Shown here: piece after piece, positions 11,786 through 24,633 of the stretch | How positions within the stretch are numbered: the stretch's first letter is position 1 | Layout of the letters: each line of letters starts with the position of its first letter | Assembly: GCA_023653785.1 (NCBI GenBank) | Contig: JAMKCH010084931.1 | Coordinates: forward strand, 32,838 to 96,837 | Length of the DNA stretch: 64,000 nt | DNA from: Ophioderma brevispina | Taxonomy: Eukaryota; Echinodermata; Ophiuroidea; Amphilepidida; Ophiodermatidae | Reading direction: 5' to 3' | Notes under the pieces: generated by a model | The model's database searches: none | Seen by the model: the letters and a program-made list of their open reading frames with translations, nothing else | Told to the model about the DNA's origin: nothing | Translations under genes and position numbers: made by a program

Positions 11786-12229
11786 AGGGGGGTGGGGGGC
11801 ACTCACATCTGAAATGGATATGCGTGTTAGGTTCGTGCTTCCAAGCCCAGGGGCATTTCGGTGACAGAAAAAAGATTAGGGCCGCCTTCCTTGGGTGAGA
11901 TATAGCCAAAAATAGCCAAAATAAGGGTTTCCGAGTGACACATATGGAAACATTTTTCCAAAATGGGGTCTTCGTATGGGAGGTGATTTTTTTGCAAAAA
12001 TTTTCTAAAAAAGTAGAGGTTCTTTTGGTGTGTTCTTCTCCAAAAATAGGGGTCGGTTGACCAGTGTGAAAATTTCACAAATATGGGGACTTTGGGTGTG
12101 AAATTGAAATTAACAATATGGGGTGTTTGTGTGACAACGATACTGAACGGGGGGGGGGTGGTCTAAAAGCCTTGCACTATACGCGTCGCCTCCAAGATGG
12201 GAGTGCCGGGGGGGGGGGGGGGGGGGGGG
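11786..12229. mobile_element. Miniature element with GGCACTC ends and G-rich termini
   Basis: The left end is GGGGGGCACTCACATCTG and the right end GATGGGAGTGCCGGGGGG, so GGCACTC appears inverted at both ends beside G runs. The interior has repeated 'ATGGGG...' phrases (AAAATGGGGTC, AAATATGGGGAC, CAATATGGGGTG). It resembles abundant non-autonomous DNA elements of marine invertebrates whose ends read CCCGGGGGGGCACTC. No target duplication could be fixed because of the G run. Confidence 0.45.
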
Positions 12230-13159
12230 TGGTTGGCTAATGGGTCTAATATTTAGAGAAGTAGGGGAGAACAGTCTGACGTTTGTTATTAGGTTTAGAG
12301 TGACCCAAAAGGTCAAAGGGTAATCTAGGGGTCAATTTTATTTACGTAGAACTAATGACCTGGGCACAGAACAAGGCTGTGGTCAAAGGTCAACACATAG
12401 GTCGAAGGGTCTCACACCAAAATGGTGGGATGCACTAGTTGGTACCTAGTTTCGGTAAAGTTACCCTTAGAAACTGGCCCCGGGAGGGGAGGGGGGAGAA
12501 TTTCCCAATGGGCGACGGATTTGTGTACCAAGGCGCAGGCGGGCTGGCCAAGGAGCCAATTAATCCTGCTACACAAGCTATAAGGACGGAAAGGATGGTT
12601 AGGAGGATTTAAGAAAAGGAAGTAGGTCCATTACACAGGATTCTTGGGGTAGGGGACTTTGAAAATTGTTAACCTTTGGGAAAGAACGCAACTCCGTGCC
12701 AACATATTTTCCCGTAAAGTCATATACACGGTGTACTTTTTGAACTCCCCTTTTCCGAATTTCTCCAAATATGAACATTAATCGAAAAAAAAAAATTCAG
12801 GAAATGGACCGTCTTCGGCCTTCCCCTGCTTGTGGTTTGGTATAGGGATGCGAATACACCAATGGATTCCGCTTTCTCGCGCCTGGGCCCCTTAGGGGAA
12901 GGGAGAACGGAAAAATTGAAAAGAAAAAGAAGAAGAGAAAATGTAAAGACGAAAAGAGAAGTAAAGAGGCTCGGAGGGACGACGAGTCTCGTTTACTTCT
13001 AGGATGGACATAATAGTGTGCAAATAGTTTCAGGGAGAAAAACATATCTATTGTCACTACTTTCTTTGGCACTTGGAACAGTTATGTTAACGTAATTGTT
13101 TTTTTTAGGGAGAGATTCCGCAATGCACCATTTTCAATGAAACATTGGTTTGGAAAGCA

Positions 13160-13402
13160 GGGCCATACGCAGGGATTTTGGGGGGGGGGGTGCAGGGGCG
13201 GGGGAGGAGGGCTTCTTGGGCTTTAGAAAAAAAGGAGACTATTTTGGTAAAAGGGGTGATCCAAAAATGCTCCGTTTTTAATTTTGTGCACACTCATCCA
13301 CCCAAAAGTGAGTTTAGTGTTTTTGTCAGAAATTCTATAAATATGGACCTTTTTTTTATTTAAAAAAAATCAAGCAGAAGTGGACCCCCCCTGCGTAGGG
13401 CC
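13160..13402. mobile_element. Miniature DNA element, GGCCNTACGCAGGG ends
   Basis: Left GGGCCATACGCAGGGATTTTG and right CCCCCTGCGTAGGGCC form a near-perfect inverted terminal repeat around about 210 bp of non-coding sequence. A second member lies at 45211-45537 with the same termini (GGCCCTACGCAGGATTT / AAATCCTGGGTACGGACC). Confidence 0.65.
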
Positions 13403-14093
13403 TTGTGGTTTGGGGGGTACAGGAGGGACAGGGCTTTCTCTTGGTGTCCAGATGCCTCCTGTCACAAAAAGGGTGAGGACGTTTGTTTATTGATTAGAGT
13501 GATAATTATTCATTTTTTAAACAAGCAGCCTATTCGCGCAAATGCTTTTGGGTAATAATTTGTTATTTTGGATTATTGAGTTCCAGTTTTGTTATTTTAA
13601 AATAGTTAAAAATGAAAAGGAAAAGAAATCACCAAAAATAAAGCAAAAACAAAACGTATAGAACCATCATGTTCACATTAACAAGTGACAGGGGAAGGAA
13701 AGGCATGGAAAGCAAAAAAAAATCGGGTAATGGGATTGACCTTTACTTTGTAGGAAAATACAAGTATGATAATTTACTAGCTAACCCATTTGAACATACA
13801 ATTTTAATTACCTGTTCACAACAAGATGATTTAGGGTCGTTGGGATGGACAGATAGCTGTACATTGCAATTGCGATGAAGTGGGGAAAGATTTCAGGAAA
13901 GCTGTTATAGCAGTGGGAAATAATTCATGTTTACTGGAAGAATGGACACCACTGGGCTTTGGTATTAATTTTGTTAAATAAAATGGAAGGCTTGTGATGG
14001 TTGTGTGGCACGTGCAGTATGCATGAGTAGGGCCTATATTTATTTCAGAATGATCAGCCCATCCTTAATCGGAAGGAAAATATTACAACCAAC

Positions 14094-14363
14094 CAGTGGC
14101 GTAACAAAGCCTTGCAACATTGGGGGGGGGGCGGGGGCGGGGGGGGGGAGCTGAAGGGGTGCCCAACTTGCCAAGGCTTCTTTTTTTTGTGGGGGCCAAA
14201 TTTGGGTCCTTCTCCATTAGGACACGTACAAAAAAGTAAGTCGTGAAGGTTGGAGGGGTGCTGTAAGGGGGGGGGGGGCGGGGGGCAAAAGGGGTCTGTT
14301 GGGGGGCTTGCCGCCCCCTGCCCCCCCCCCCCCCCCCACCCGATGAGCTGGTGACGCCACTGC
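14094..14363. mobile_element. hAT-type miniature element with 8-bp target duplication
   Basis: Ends CAGTGGCGTAAC and GGTGACGCCACTG form the CAGTGGCGT inverted termini common to hAT miniature elements. The flanking CAACCAAC (14086-14093 and 14364-14371) is an 8-bp duplication, the hAT length, with one base of end ambiguity. The interior is full of G and C runs, which produce meaningless poly-proline readings. Confidence 0.7.
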
Positions 14364-14371
14364 CAACCAAC

Positions 14372-16054
14372 CAAAGAAACAAACAACACACGAGGAAGAA
14401 ATCACAAGGACAATTTGATTTCTTAGCTTTCCTTCCCGTCTTTTATTTATTGCGATTGCTTATTTCCCATCTTGGGCACTCTGATAAGGGCGGCTGCGGT
14501 TTTCGCGTAAGCGATAACTGATACCTATGTCTCGTGCCATTGATACCACCTGTTGTGTTGTTATCTGTGTGGTCCCGGATTAGCATTCAAAAATTAACCG
14601 AGATGTGCACAAGGTAATGCGGTCACGATACTTGTGAATCGATACTGCTGGAGACGTTTCCCTACAGATTCGTACAGTCTAGGCGGGCTACTCATGATCT
14701 CTACACCACTGGATAGGCAACTCCACGCGATTGAATAGCGAGCCGATGAATATACCGGAAGTGGCGAAGCGTCCCTTTTGCTCTACCATACATTCCAATC
14801 GGTTGCACGGGTTTCTATGGGATGAGTATACATATATTGCCTTATAAAGTCACACGGCGATTTTGTCCGAAAGCGCAAAGGATGTGCACCTTGCCATTAA
14901 TGTTCAAAACCACGAGCGTTTTAACTTTTCCTACTTAAGGTGCAAAATCATTCAAAACAAAAATAATTCTTGAGAAAAACAGTATATGTGTACAAATCAA
15001 CTTTAATCGCCTTTCATTTACCAGCAGTAAGCATTGCTACAGCTACTGCACTCTTCTCACTATGAGCCAGTAAAAGCTCAATTCCCTTGGATCAATTCAG
15101 TAGCTTTCAGTCACCAATGCATTTAGAAATCTACCCCTTGGTTTTGGATATACACACAAGATCAACAACAAGGTCAGTTCAATATTTTCCATAGTTCAGT
15201 GTAACCCCTTACTGCCTTTACTGCTACTATTACGAGTACTTTCACCAATACCTCTTCAATACCTCAATGTATGTACAAGTACAACGCAGAAACTGTGCCT
15301 TGGTGGATGAGCATGGTGTCTGGAGCTGTTGACATTGTTTCATTCCCAGAGTGCGACGTTCTTTGTAGAAGCTGATGCGTATACATGACTTAGATTAAAG
15401 ACTTGTGCGCCCTCTTTCTGAACCAAACAGCTTCATTTATCCATCCGCGTGTTTCTGTCATATTCTCTATCTAGAAATTTTGCACTGTCCAATCGCTGGC
15501 GCGTGTTGAGTATCGGCAAACGTGGTTGTGATTGCCGACTTGCGGATTTGTTTTCTCTTAGCCTTCGTGAACTTTTGTTTCGGTTCTTTGTCTATCCTTG
15601 TACTCATTTTATCTGGTATCAAAGAAACCTCAGGGCCTAGAGATGTTACCAACAAACATGAAAACCTACGGATCAAAACATAGGCTTTGGATTTGAGCGG
15701 GTTGGGATGAGGGAGTTTATCTCCTGTTATTTTCTACCAGAGAGGCTGTACAAGATGATTTAAAGGGTTCATTGCATTCGAGTTGGTATTTGGTCACAAA
15801 GTAAAACGGGCCATTAAACTACTGAAAGAAAAGTAGTATGTGGGAAACTTATGTGAATGCTAGAAGATGTGTCTCAATTCAGGACACAATTAAGCTCCAG
15901 GAGCCCACTAAATTGCCAAACAAAATCTCAGACAGAACCAGGCAAAGATGAAAAACTGGGATGCGACAAAGATGCCGAAACAGAAGCATTCAATACAGAG
16001 GGTTATCCTTGCAAGTCAGTATATAGTTCATGAGCTGCTATCATCAGATTTTCC
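14372..16054. other. Intergenic sequence with no supported gene
   Basis: Contains the second copy of the ATATTTTCCATAGTTCAGTG block (15183-15245) shared with 10930-10990, and one GCGCCCTC word at 15407. The plus and minus open frames around 15450-15680 overlap each other and show no domain. Confidence 0.5.
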
Positions 16055-17482
16055 GTTGCACCCAATTAGTGACTAATTTTCCCATATATCACATTGAAGT
16101 GGTATACCCCTGAATAGTATTGGTATGTTTCCGCCCCGAAAAGCTGCCACGTCAGGCGTGTCTTCCATTTCAAAATGGCCGCCATTGTTTTATTATTTTT
16201 ATTCATTAAAAGATAGCAAATTTTATCACGAATACACTAAAACCAAGTTTTTAACTGCCTTAGGGGCTTAAAATCGAGGCGTCCAAAAAATGGTCGCCGC
16301 AAAGGAAGGCAATTTTGATAAATGAACTTAAGTGGCAAATTGTTGAAATAAGAACCAGCGTGACATTTTGGGGTCCAAAAAGGATTCTTTATGGCATTTT
16401 TATTTTAGGTACAGGCTTGTTTTTAAAGATGGGCGGGATTATATTCGCTCTAGGGTACGTAACTAGGAAGAAAAGCAGCCTATACCATCTTTTCGACGTT
16501 TTAAACAGCACTTTCTAAAAGCCAGGCTATTTACACATATTAAACTTTTAAAAAAACATTTAAAGTGGGATATTGACTTGTCCTAAAGAATGCCGTTACT
16601 ATAGCCTGTTACTACTTGGGCCATATAAACGTAGTTTAAACTGACCTATAATAGTTCATAGGAAGACAAAAAGCTCAGATCAACCTGATACAATAAAAAT
16701 CCTAATAAATGGGTGTGATGTATTTAAGGACTAATCAGTGACGTCATAGGTGTTCCCAGTAAAAATAAAAATATGCTTATGAAGAAGTGACAAAAAATGT
16801 CTATAGAAGAGGAAAATTTAAATATGGTGTCCTAAGTTTCTTTTGGAGCACATCAAGTGTCATCTTTGTTTCTGACTTGTACCACCAGACCTCCTTCTCT
16901 CTCTACTGGCCTAGATCAGCTCCCTTCCCAGCGTCAACTAGTGTTGATTGGTCTGCAATTGTCCATATGTACGAGAGAAAATTGCGGGAAAATGTTATCA
17001 ATAGTTTTCGTTATGGTTCTTATTATGTCGAAAAAGATGTGCAAGGGTGTTTTTCTTCTTGATTTATATCCCCGGATCGGGCATAACCGCCGCCATCATG
17101 AGTTATGATCATGTCAGCAATACACAAATGTCATTAAATCTCTTTTTGGTGCTCTCAAAATATTACTCGCATTCTTACCCCATCTATTTGGCAATTTTAG
17201 TACATTTAACAAAACATGCCTCCAACCGGCGGCCATCTTGGACAATTAAATGTTTAAGCCCACTTCAGGAAGGTAGAACTTTATTTCGTTTAGTCCTGGA
17301 TAAAATTCCTATCTATAATGAAAATACAATAGCAGTTTTTCATAAAACAATGGTGGCCATTTTGAAATAGGCAGTACGCGCTAATGTGCAACTTCTCGGG
17401 GCGGAAACATACCTAATCCTAGTCAGGGGGACACCCCCTTCAAGGTGATATATTGGAAAATTAATCACTAGGTGGGTGCAAC
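16055..17482. mobile_element. 1.43-kb element with about 95-bp terminal inverted repeats
   Basis: The left end reads GTTGCACCCAATTAGTGACT, then TATATCACATTGAAG and GTATGTTTCCGCCCCGA. The right end, reverse-complemented, reads GTTGCACCCACCTAGTGATT, TATATCACCTTGAAG and GTATGTTTCCGCCCCGA. The arms are close to identical over about 95 bp. Short internal frames (16787-17062, 17047-17370) resemble no transposase I know, so the element appears non-autonomous or decayed. Confidence 0.75.
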
Positions 17483-17745
17483 AAACTCGAATTTTAAGGC
17501 CCGTGCAGAAACTGGCTCATGGACTATATTCTGGACCATATGAGATTGAAAAGAAAGTGGAAGACCTTGATTATGTAATCAAAACACTATAGACGTAAAA
17601 GTGGACAGGTATATAAATATGCTCAAAAAGTATAAAAAAGAGACACAGTAAATGATGACATCACTGAGTCAGTAGCTGATCAAGAGAGCTCTGTAAACAA
17701 AGAGAATAATTATGGTGTCAACTTGCACAATTCTGACGTACTAAT

Positions 17746-17820
17746 CAGGGTTTCCCAACCTTTTTGTATCGAGACCCCATTTCTTGACACTTAGCTTGCG
17801 GCGACCCCATTACTCAAAAT
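17746..17820 (+). mobile_element. hAT-like terminal region
   Basis: CAGGGTTTCCCAACCTTTTTG followed by GAGACCCC and GCGACCCCATT is the well-known left end of hAT (Charlie-like) elements with a GACCCC subterminal repeat. Another GCGACCCC lies at 18308. The matching right end was not found, so the boundary is unknown, and no transposase reading is supported. Confidence 0.5.
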
Positions 17821-18359
17821 GATATATTCTCAAAAAGAAATATGAGCAGACGAGAAAAAATTGAAGGTGTTGTGGAGAGGTTCGGCAGTGGCAAGCCAAT
17901 TTTTCAAGCCAATGGAAGGGGCTTGCAGCGAGGTCGCCTATATCTACCGGAAGCCCTGAATCTACTGGTGACAGGGAAGTAAGGGCAATCCTTAAAAAAA
18001 TCGGTTGTGGGATTCTAAGGGCATGGTGCTCTCCATTCCTAAAACAATTGCGCACGAAGTGTGCAAACATATCACTAATTTCATTACAATCGTGTTCATT
18101 TTTGGTCTTTGAACAGTCCTGTAAGTGACAATTTTATACTGATTTGCGCCAAGCGCGCGGAAATTTCACTAATCAAATACAAATTCAACTGATTAATCAA
18201 ACACTGCAAAATCCGTTTGGCTTGGTTGACATAGTTAAATTATCTTATTTGCTAATTCTGTTTCTTCCTTTTAGACAAGTACTTTCATTTTCATTTTAAT
18301 TAACTTCGCGACCCCTTTCTTAAAGAGACACTGGCACATTTGAAAAATAGTGCGCCCTC

Positions 18360-20160
18360 AAGATTTTTCAAAATCGATATTTTTGCATGGTTGTAAAGCT
18401 TTTAAATACAAAAGCCCTCGCCGGCGACGTGAAATTCAGCAGACGACGAAAATGGCTTTTAACACAAGAACACACACTCCGTATGCATGTTTCTCACGCT
18501 ATGCATACCGTTTGACCGGTCTGTAACCTTTGTGGTTTTAATATCAGTGAGTACGAGTCAAAAATATTCATGTAATATACACATTTGTTGATTAAAGTTA
18601 TGGGAAACTTAAAAGTTGGCCTACAAATTACCTGGATGTCTTTATCCTCATATCAATGTCCCTATCTGTTTTGGGTATGTTATTTTTAAGCTTTTTTATG
18701 TGTAAAATATATCTCTATTCTTCCAATGGCCTAGACTATCAGTGTCACTTTTAAAACTGGGTACCATGCAGCCCATTTTGCACCGTTCGTAATAGCTTAA
18801 TTAAAACAAGTATGCCTACAAATTTTATTATTTGCTAATATACATACAACAATCGCGTTATTCTTTTCATTAATCATAATATGTACTGAGTCAACTTGTT
18901 TTATGCTTGAGATCACAACAGTGGCATGATCCGGGAAATTTCCCAATGAGTTATAAATGTGAAATGAAGGCAATTCAGGTGATGTAATTTTTTGTGAAAT
19001 CTGATTGACAGTGCGTAGGTTTATGTGTATGGCATGACATGCTGTTGTTAATATCTCCCTTTTAAGACTTGGGAACTTTGTGAAATGATATTAAAGCTGA
19101 GTTTTTGCAAAGTTTTGTTTTCGCCAGCAAGTAGTAAACCAGGACAAGTATAACGTATAACTTATTTTCATAGCTAGTTTTAACATCTAAATAGTTGTAG
19201 ATTTTGAGCTTTCATATGCCAGATGTTTTTATTATTTTGGATGCCGCAGGAGCTTAATAGCTGATCCGTGTGCTGTCGTCTTTTAAGCCCGAAGGCTCAG
19301 TTTTGGATCAAAAGGATTCCAGTTGTGGTCCTAAATGAGGACATTAGCGAAAGACTGATGGTGGTAGAATACCTGGACTGTATATTGCAGAATATTAGTG
19401 TAGTCGAGGGAAAACTCCGTCGTCTTCTGAACTGCTGGACAAAATTCCTTCAGGACTGTCAGATTCCCATGGAAGATATTACCTGAGGAGTTCTATGTGA
19501 ACTTATGCGCTTTCATTTTGGAGTCTTCGCTCGTGGAAGGGGACATGTTATCGTTGAACTGCAACGCTTTCTTGTGGCACGGTGGACATTCTTTGCTTAA
19601 ATTATAAGTTTAAATCTTATAAATTGTGTCTATCTTACTATGTAATGTTGTTTGGGCACACCAAATTCTTGAACCAAACCAATTAAAGATCATTAAAACT
19701 GTTTTTTCTCTATAAATTTATATCACTTGTGCACAAGGCTCTCATTTATTTGTGTTTGAAAGGTAATTTCTGAACTTTGACGCCTACGAGACGTCATACA
19801 ATCCCACACCATATTTTAAATATTGCTATGTATAATTTTGCTGTGTATTACAAGCTACCCTTTAGTCAAATTCACCTAAAGCACGTCAAAACTAATGCAA
19901 AGCCAGAATACTGACTTAATGATAAACTTCTATTCTCTTCGAAATAGTGATGGAACCACCTTACATCTGTGCAGTGTCTGGGTTAATATTGTGCATGTCT
20001 TTCCCAAACGCGGACCTAAGTCCAATGTGGCGATTGTCTTAGATCTAGCTTGAAGCCTTTCCTATTCATCGATAACACATTTCTAATTTTCAAATTGCTA
20101 CGTTGGAACATATATCAAAGCGTTCCATACACCTTTCGACTGAGGTTCTACACTGAGAAA
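18360..20160. other. Intergenic sequence with no supported gene
   Basis: AT-rich unique-looking DNA. The open frame at 19268-19486 has no recognisable domain. A TTAA-AGAGACACTGG start at 18320 looks like a DNA-element end without a visible partner. Confidence 0.45.
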
Positions 20161-20689
20161 AAGGTTTTACACACTTATGCTTGTGGTAAAATTTTACATA
20201 ATTCTGTGTTCGTACAGAACTCTATGTGAAAGTTTACATAACATGTGTTATTAAATTTTACTTGTGAGTTTTGTAAAATATTGTCATATTTACTAACCAA
20301 TATTTAAGAAAATTTACACCTTAGTTATTTTAATATTTTCACCACAGATTAGATACAATAGATCCTAATTGTTTATGAAACATTTACATATCATTGTTAT
20401 GTAATTTTTTTACAATTAATGTAACTAATGATTTTACTAAACAACTCAGTAAAAAACTACGCAAGTACGTGCATGATTTTACCACATTTCTGTGGGGTTT
20501 TTTTGACACAAATTTAAAAAAAGAAAAAACCTAAAAAATTTTATTTTAATACTAATACTAGCTAAAGTGAATTTACTAATTAAATATGAGCCTCCTTTGC
20601 CACACCCTCAATTCATGCATGGTTCACAAACATTTCCACACGTTGTAGACCCATCCCCCGCCGTAGTTTACTGTTATATAATCCATATA

Positions 20690-22145
20690 CTTCTCGTTTC
20701 TTAAGATTACCTCGTTGTTTTTTCAGCGTGCATTAGTTTTTCACGAATGCACTGGGCTCTGTCAGATAATTCACGGGTGGTCATCAGATAATGCACGGGC
20801 CATCAGATATGCACGCGGGTCACCACAAGTCACAACTCCTGTTAACTACTAAAATACCGTCAATCATTGATATCGACGTACTGCTCAATATCACGTAACA
20901 TGTCTGCATTGTATAATAAATACCCTCTACGACTTAAGTATCGACAATCTATGGTGTCAGTCTAACTTAATTATTGTTGTTGAAAAATATTGGTTTCTCG
21001 TTTAAAGTATTAGTTGATTCACATGCGCAGACCCATTCCAAAGATGGATTTTGTAAACTGTTTTCTTCCGAAACTCGTATATCTTAATTAACGAGACCAA
21101 GCTTTTTTGTACTCTCAAAGGACGATACGTTTGACATTTAATCTTGCGATCGTACTATAAAATTCTCTTAGGTTAATAATTTGTCATTCAAATATAGAAA
21201 AACTTCTCAGAAAGTTGACTTAGCTGCTATACGGAACTTCCCTACTTCTGTGCCGTACGTCCAGCGCGAGATTTGATGTGGCCGCACCATTAACCGCTCG
21301 CGCTGGCTTAAAGCGACGCGTTTTTTACACTCGCGCACAAAGATGGCATACCATCTGACGCAATTGAGTACAAGCTGCGTCAATGACATCACTGTAACGG
21401 ACTTTAGAGAAATGGGCACTATACCTCTTTTTGCTATATAATAGTAGGCCCATGAGAATTAGTGTACTTCAAAAACCCAAAATTCACAAATCACACCCGG
21501 TCTCCAGATGCAGAACCAGTCTGTTTTGTTACATTATCTGTCTGCGTTGGTCTTTGTAACATCTAAACACAGTCGGGCATTGTGAATTGGTAGAAAAAAT
21601 TCCATATGCCTTTTATATGCCATCTTCACTGATGGTTTTTGTTTTGGAAAAAGGGCATTGCGAAAAGTCTATCTTCTTTTCATTTCATTGGACGCGCTTC
21701 ATCACTAATTGGTTTTGTTTTGAAACTGCCATGGAGGTGCGAGAAATAAAATTAGCCACTCTAAGCGTCTTAAGAGTCTGATTTTTTGCTCGCACTTCAG
21801 ATCATTTCAAAACAACCTAGCACAATGATTGCGTCCAAGGTCTTTTTTTGTGCACTATTTATAGGGTAGAACTTTTGGACAGTATGTCTGGAGTATAGAA
21901 GTGTTCTCATTTAATTTATTTTACCCAAAAAACTTCTTCAAAATTTAGATAGAATTCGTTATATTATTAATTTTAATGCTAATGATATTATACTAGTGCT
22001 TTTCTCAGTCTATATGACGGATAAGGACGCACGCTCAAGTGCATTTCGACAGTAATAAATTTTGCCTTGACCGTATGGTCCATGCAGTAAGCAGCAAACT
22101 CGAGCCTTCGGCTTCTCGTGCTGCCTGCACTGCCCCATACGGTCA
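20690..22145 (-). repeat. Long dispersed repeat, copy B (inverted relative to 5050-6226)
   Basis: Read on the minus strand it carries the same landmarks in the same order as copy A: the GACCGTATGG hairpin region (22065-22145), the GATGGCATACCATC region (21340), the TTAATTAAGATATACGAG region (21075), TCAATAACTAATACTTT-like sequence, the TGCATTATC tandem units (20765-20825) and the end TATACTTCTCG (20690). It is diverged by substitutions and small indels. Confidence 0.6.
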
Positions 22146-22212
22146 AATGCAATTATCCTGACGAATGTACTTGGCTTGGTCCTTTATCACCCTATCATAC
22201 TTTTACTTTCGC

Positions 22213-22325
22213 GATGGGCTTACTGTATTTTGCGAAACGAACGAAACAGAACACCTTGGGATTACACGCTTTATTCCGTCATGCATTCATATCGTTTCGC
22301 AAAATACGTAAGCCCTTTCGATGTG
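22213..22325. repeat. Imperfect hairpin of about 35-bp arms
   Basis: CGATGGGCTTACTGTATTTTGCGAAACGA faces TCGTTTCGCAAAATACG-TAAGCCC about 50 bases later. It borders the dispersed repeat and may be the terminal structure of another element. Confidence 0.55.
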
Positions 22326-23105
22326 TCTACGATGTGTGGAATTCACCCCAGGCTGCTATACGCGGGCCTGCATGATACGGTGCGACTACTGTACATGCCA
22401 ATGCATTGGAATACATATAGCCCCAGCACTAAATTGTTATTTGCAGACTTGGATCATCGATCTACAACCACCCTTGTGGTATAAATGCCACCATAACACA
22501 AAAGTTATCAGGGCAATGATTGACTCCTTCCAAGTTCTCATTGTCTTCTACAAGCCTAGCCGGTGGAGAATTGTGGAGACCGCTTCAGTTTTCGCCTGCA
22601 ACGCATACGGGTCGGCCATTCGGTTTCTATTTTACACAATAAACATTTAAAAATGACAAGTAACACTATAAATTGCAATCTTACACAGTTTTTTTAATGA
22701 TTTTTTTTTATATTGTATCATTTTTTCATCTTTGTTACAAAATACACCACTTTGGTAACCATCATTTTAACATAATAAGTACTATATATATTTTTGTACA
22801 CAAACTGATTCTGTGTTCCCTATTTTTTACACAACTTGTGTTATTTTTACAAATAAAATTTCACTTTTTTATCATATTGTTTTCTCTGATAGATTTGCCC
22901 AATCAATTGTACATACATACCGTATATAAGATAATAGATGGGGATGGAGTTGGTTCTATGTGGTGCACTTGACCCTGGAAATTTAAACCTCCTATGTCCA
23001 ATTTAAGTTTGAACTTTTCAATTTGAAAATCGTATGTGTGCAAATTACGGTCCAACATCAAAACGCAACATAATATGTTCACTATGAATTTAAATTTAAA
23101 CTTAA

Positions 23106-23639
23106 AGGGATATAATGGCATGAAAAAAATTGACATAATGAAAAGGACCCTTACTGAAATCACTTCCACGAATTTGAAAACAATTTGGATGTTTACATTC
23201 TATAAAAACAGGAAGAGTTCCAGGGGGAGGTGGCAGTTTGTGGCAATATCTGGAACAGAAAAGCAAGGTGTTCACATCCCTGACAGAATTTACAGTGTAT
23301 CTAGCATGTTTTGCGACACAATCATTCAGACCGGGATTCAGGCATTGTACTTTAGGCTTGTAGTAAGATATTGATCTGGCAAGTGAATGATGGATTAGCC
23401 GGGATTAGCACAATAGCAATGGTCTGTGAGCTGATGACAACATGCTTTTCAAGTTTGGTAAATGCTGGCAGTAATGTCAGCATCCTTGTTCCAGAAATTG
23501 TCACAAACTGCCACCTCCCCCTCGAACTCTTCCTGTTTTTACAGAATGTAAACATCCTAATTGTTTTCAAACTCGTGGAAGTGATTTCAATAAGGGTCCT
23601 TTTCATTATGTCAATTTTTCCCCATGCCATTATGTCCCT
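23106..23639. mobile_element. TTAA-flanked foldback element
   Basis: Flanked by TTAA on both sides (23102-23105, 23640-23643), beginning AGGGATATAATGGCATG and ending CATGCCATTATGTCCCT. The inner arms of about 140 bp are inverted copies, so both strands read nearly the same peptide (MKRTL(T/I)EITST.LKTI). TTAA duplication with such ends fits Kolobok- or piggyBac-like non-autonomous elements. The mirrored open frames are a by-product, not a gene. Confidence 0.75.
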
Positions 23640-23643
23640 TTAA

Positions 23644-24633
23644 ATTAGATGCCCCGAGTACAATGTATGATATTCACGATTGTCAAGGTTCTTTACACAG
23701 ATATTTGATAAACATGACAATATATTTTGGACTGGAATGTTTGAATATTTATCATAAAGGTATGTAAAATGATACTAAGTGAGGTAGGTACTTTAAAAAA
23801 AACAATGGCAGTTTACAATCACAGGTGCAACATGTTTACATTCAACATGAAATCCATTAGTTTAGGTTATATGCAATGTATTTAAATATGGGACTTGCCT
23901 AAAAGCAACTGTGTCTAGTGATTACGCAACCTCTCTGTGATGAGCGATATGCAAATTGAAATACCGGCACCCTATTGTCTGTTTCGGGTCCTTTCAAATA
24001 TAACAAAGCGGTCACAGGTTATTCCACTCGCTTATACTCTAGATACGGTACTAGGACGATCAGCAACGTAATTGCATTGTAGAAATCGCCAAACCAGAAT
24101 GGGTATAGAGTTTGTGGGCTGAAAGTTTCGCGTCCTAGGAGATATTCTTGGCCACAGGTGAAAAATGCGCGTTACCTATGATAGCGGACTCGGTTAAATG
24201 TCAATTATGAGCATGCTCGCGTAATCATTGCACGTTAAAGCGCACAAATCACCAACTTAGCCTTCAACAAAACACCCACAGTACACACACAAGGTGAATA
24301 TTGTAATTATAAATGCGCACAAAAGCCAACACGTCAGCGCTCTACATGGAAAACTGCACAAGAAAGAGCTAGTAATCCAGTTTATATAACATCCTTGGGT
24401 TTTGACGATACTGATGAATAGTTACACACGTAATCGCTAGACCCCGTTGTCAAAACTCCTTTGGGAGTAATTCTGTAAAATCTTTGCCTATATTCGTCTC
24501 GACTCCAACCGCTTGCTTATTTCTTTTAATTTGGCTTTGAGTAAACAGATACAATGGCAGACGGAGTTCAAAAATTGATTCTGGTTTCCGGTAGGGGATT
24601 TTGCAGGAAGAGTTGTTAAGCTAAAATCTTAAT
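23644..24633. other. Sequence downstream of the aGPCR stop codon
   Basis: About 1 kb lying 3' of the receptor gene. It should hold its 3' UTR and polyadenylation site, but no AATAAA on the minus strand close to the stop is convincing. Nothing else recognised. Confidence 0.4.

Noticed and set aside
12110..12316. Proline-run open frame at the G tract
   Set aside because: Produced by the G run at the end of a miniature element.
14054..14405. Poly-proline/glycine open frames in three minus-strand frames
   Set aside because: All come from G/C runs inside the hAT miniature element; no start context, domain or splice border.
23036..23643. Two mirrored open frames of about 90-112 codons
   Set aside because: They are the two arms of an inverted repeat, not a gene pair.
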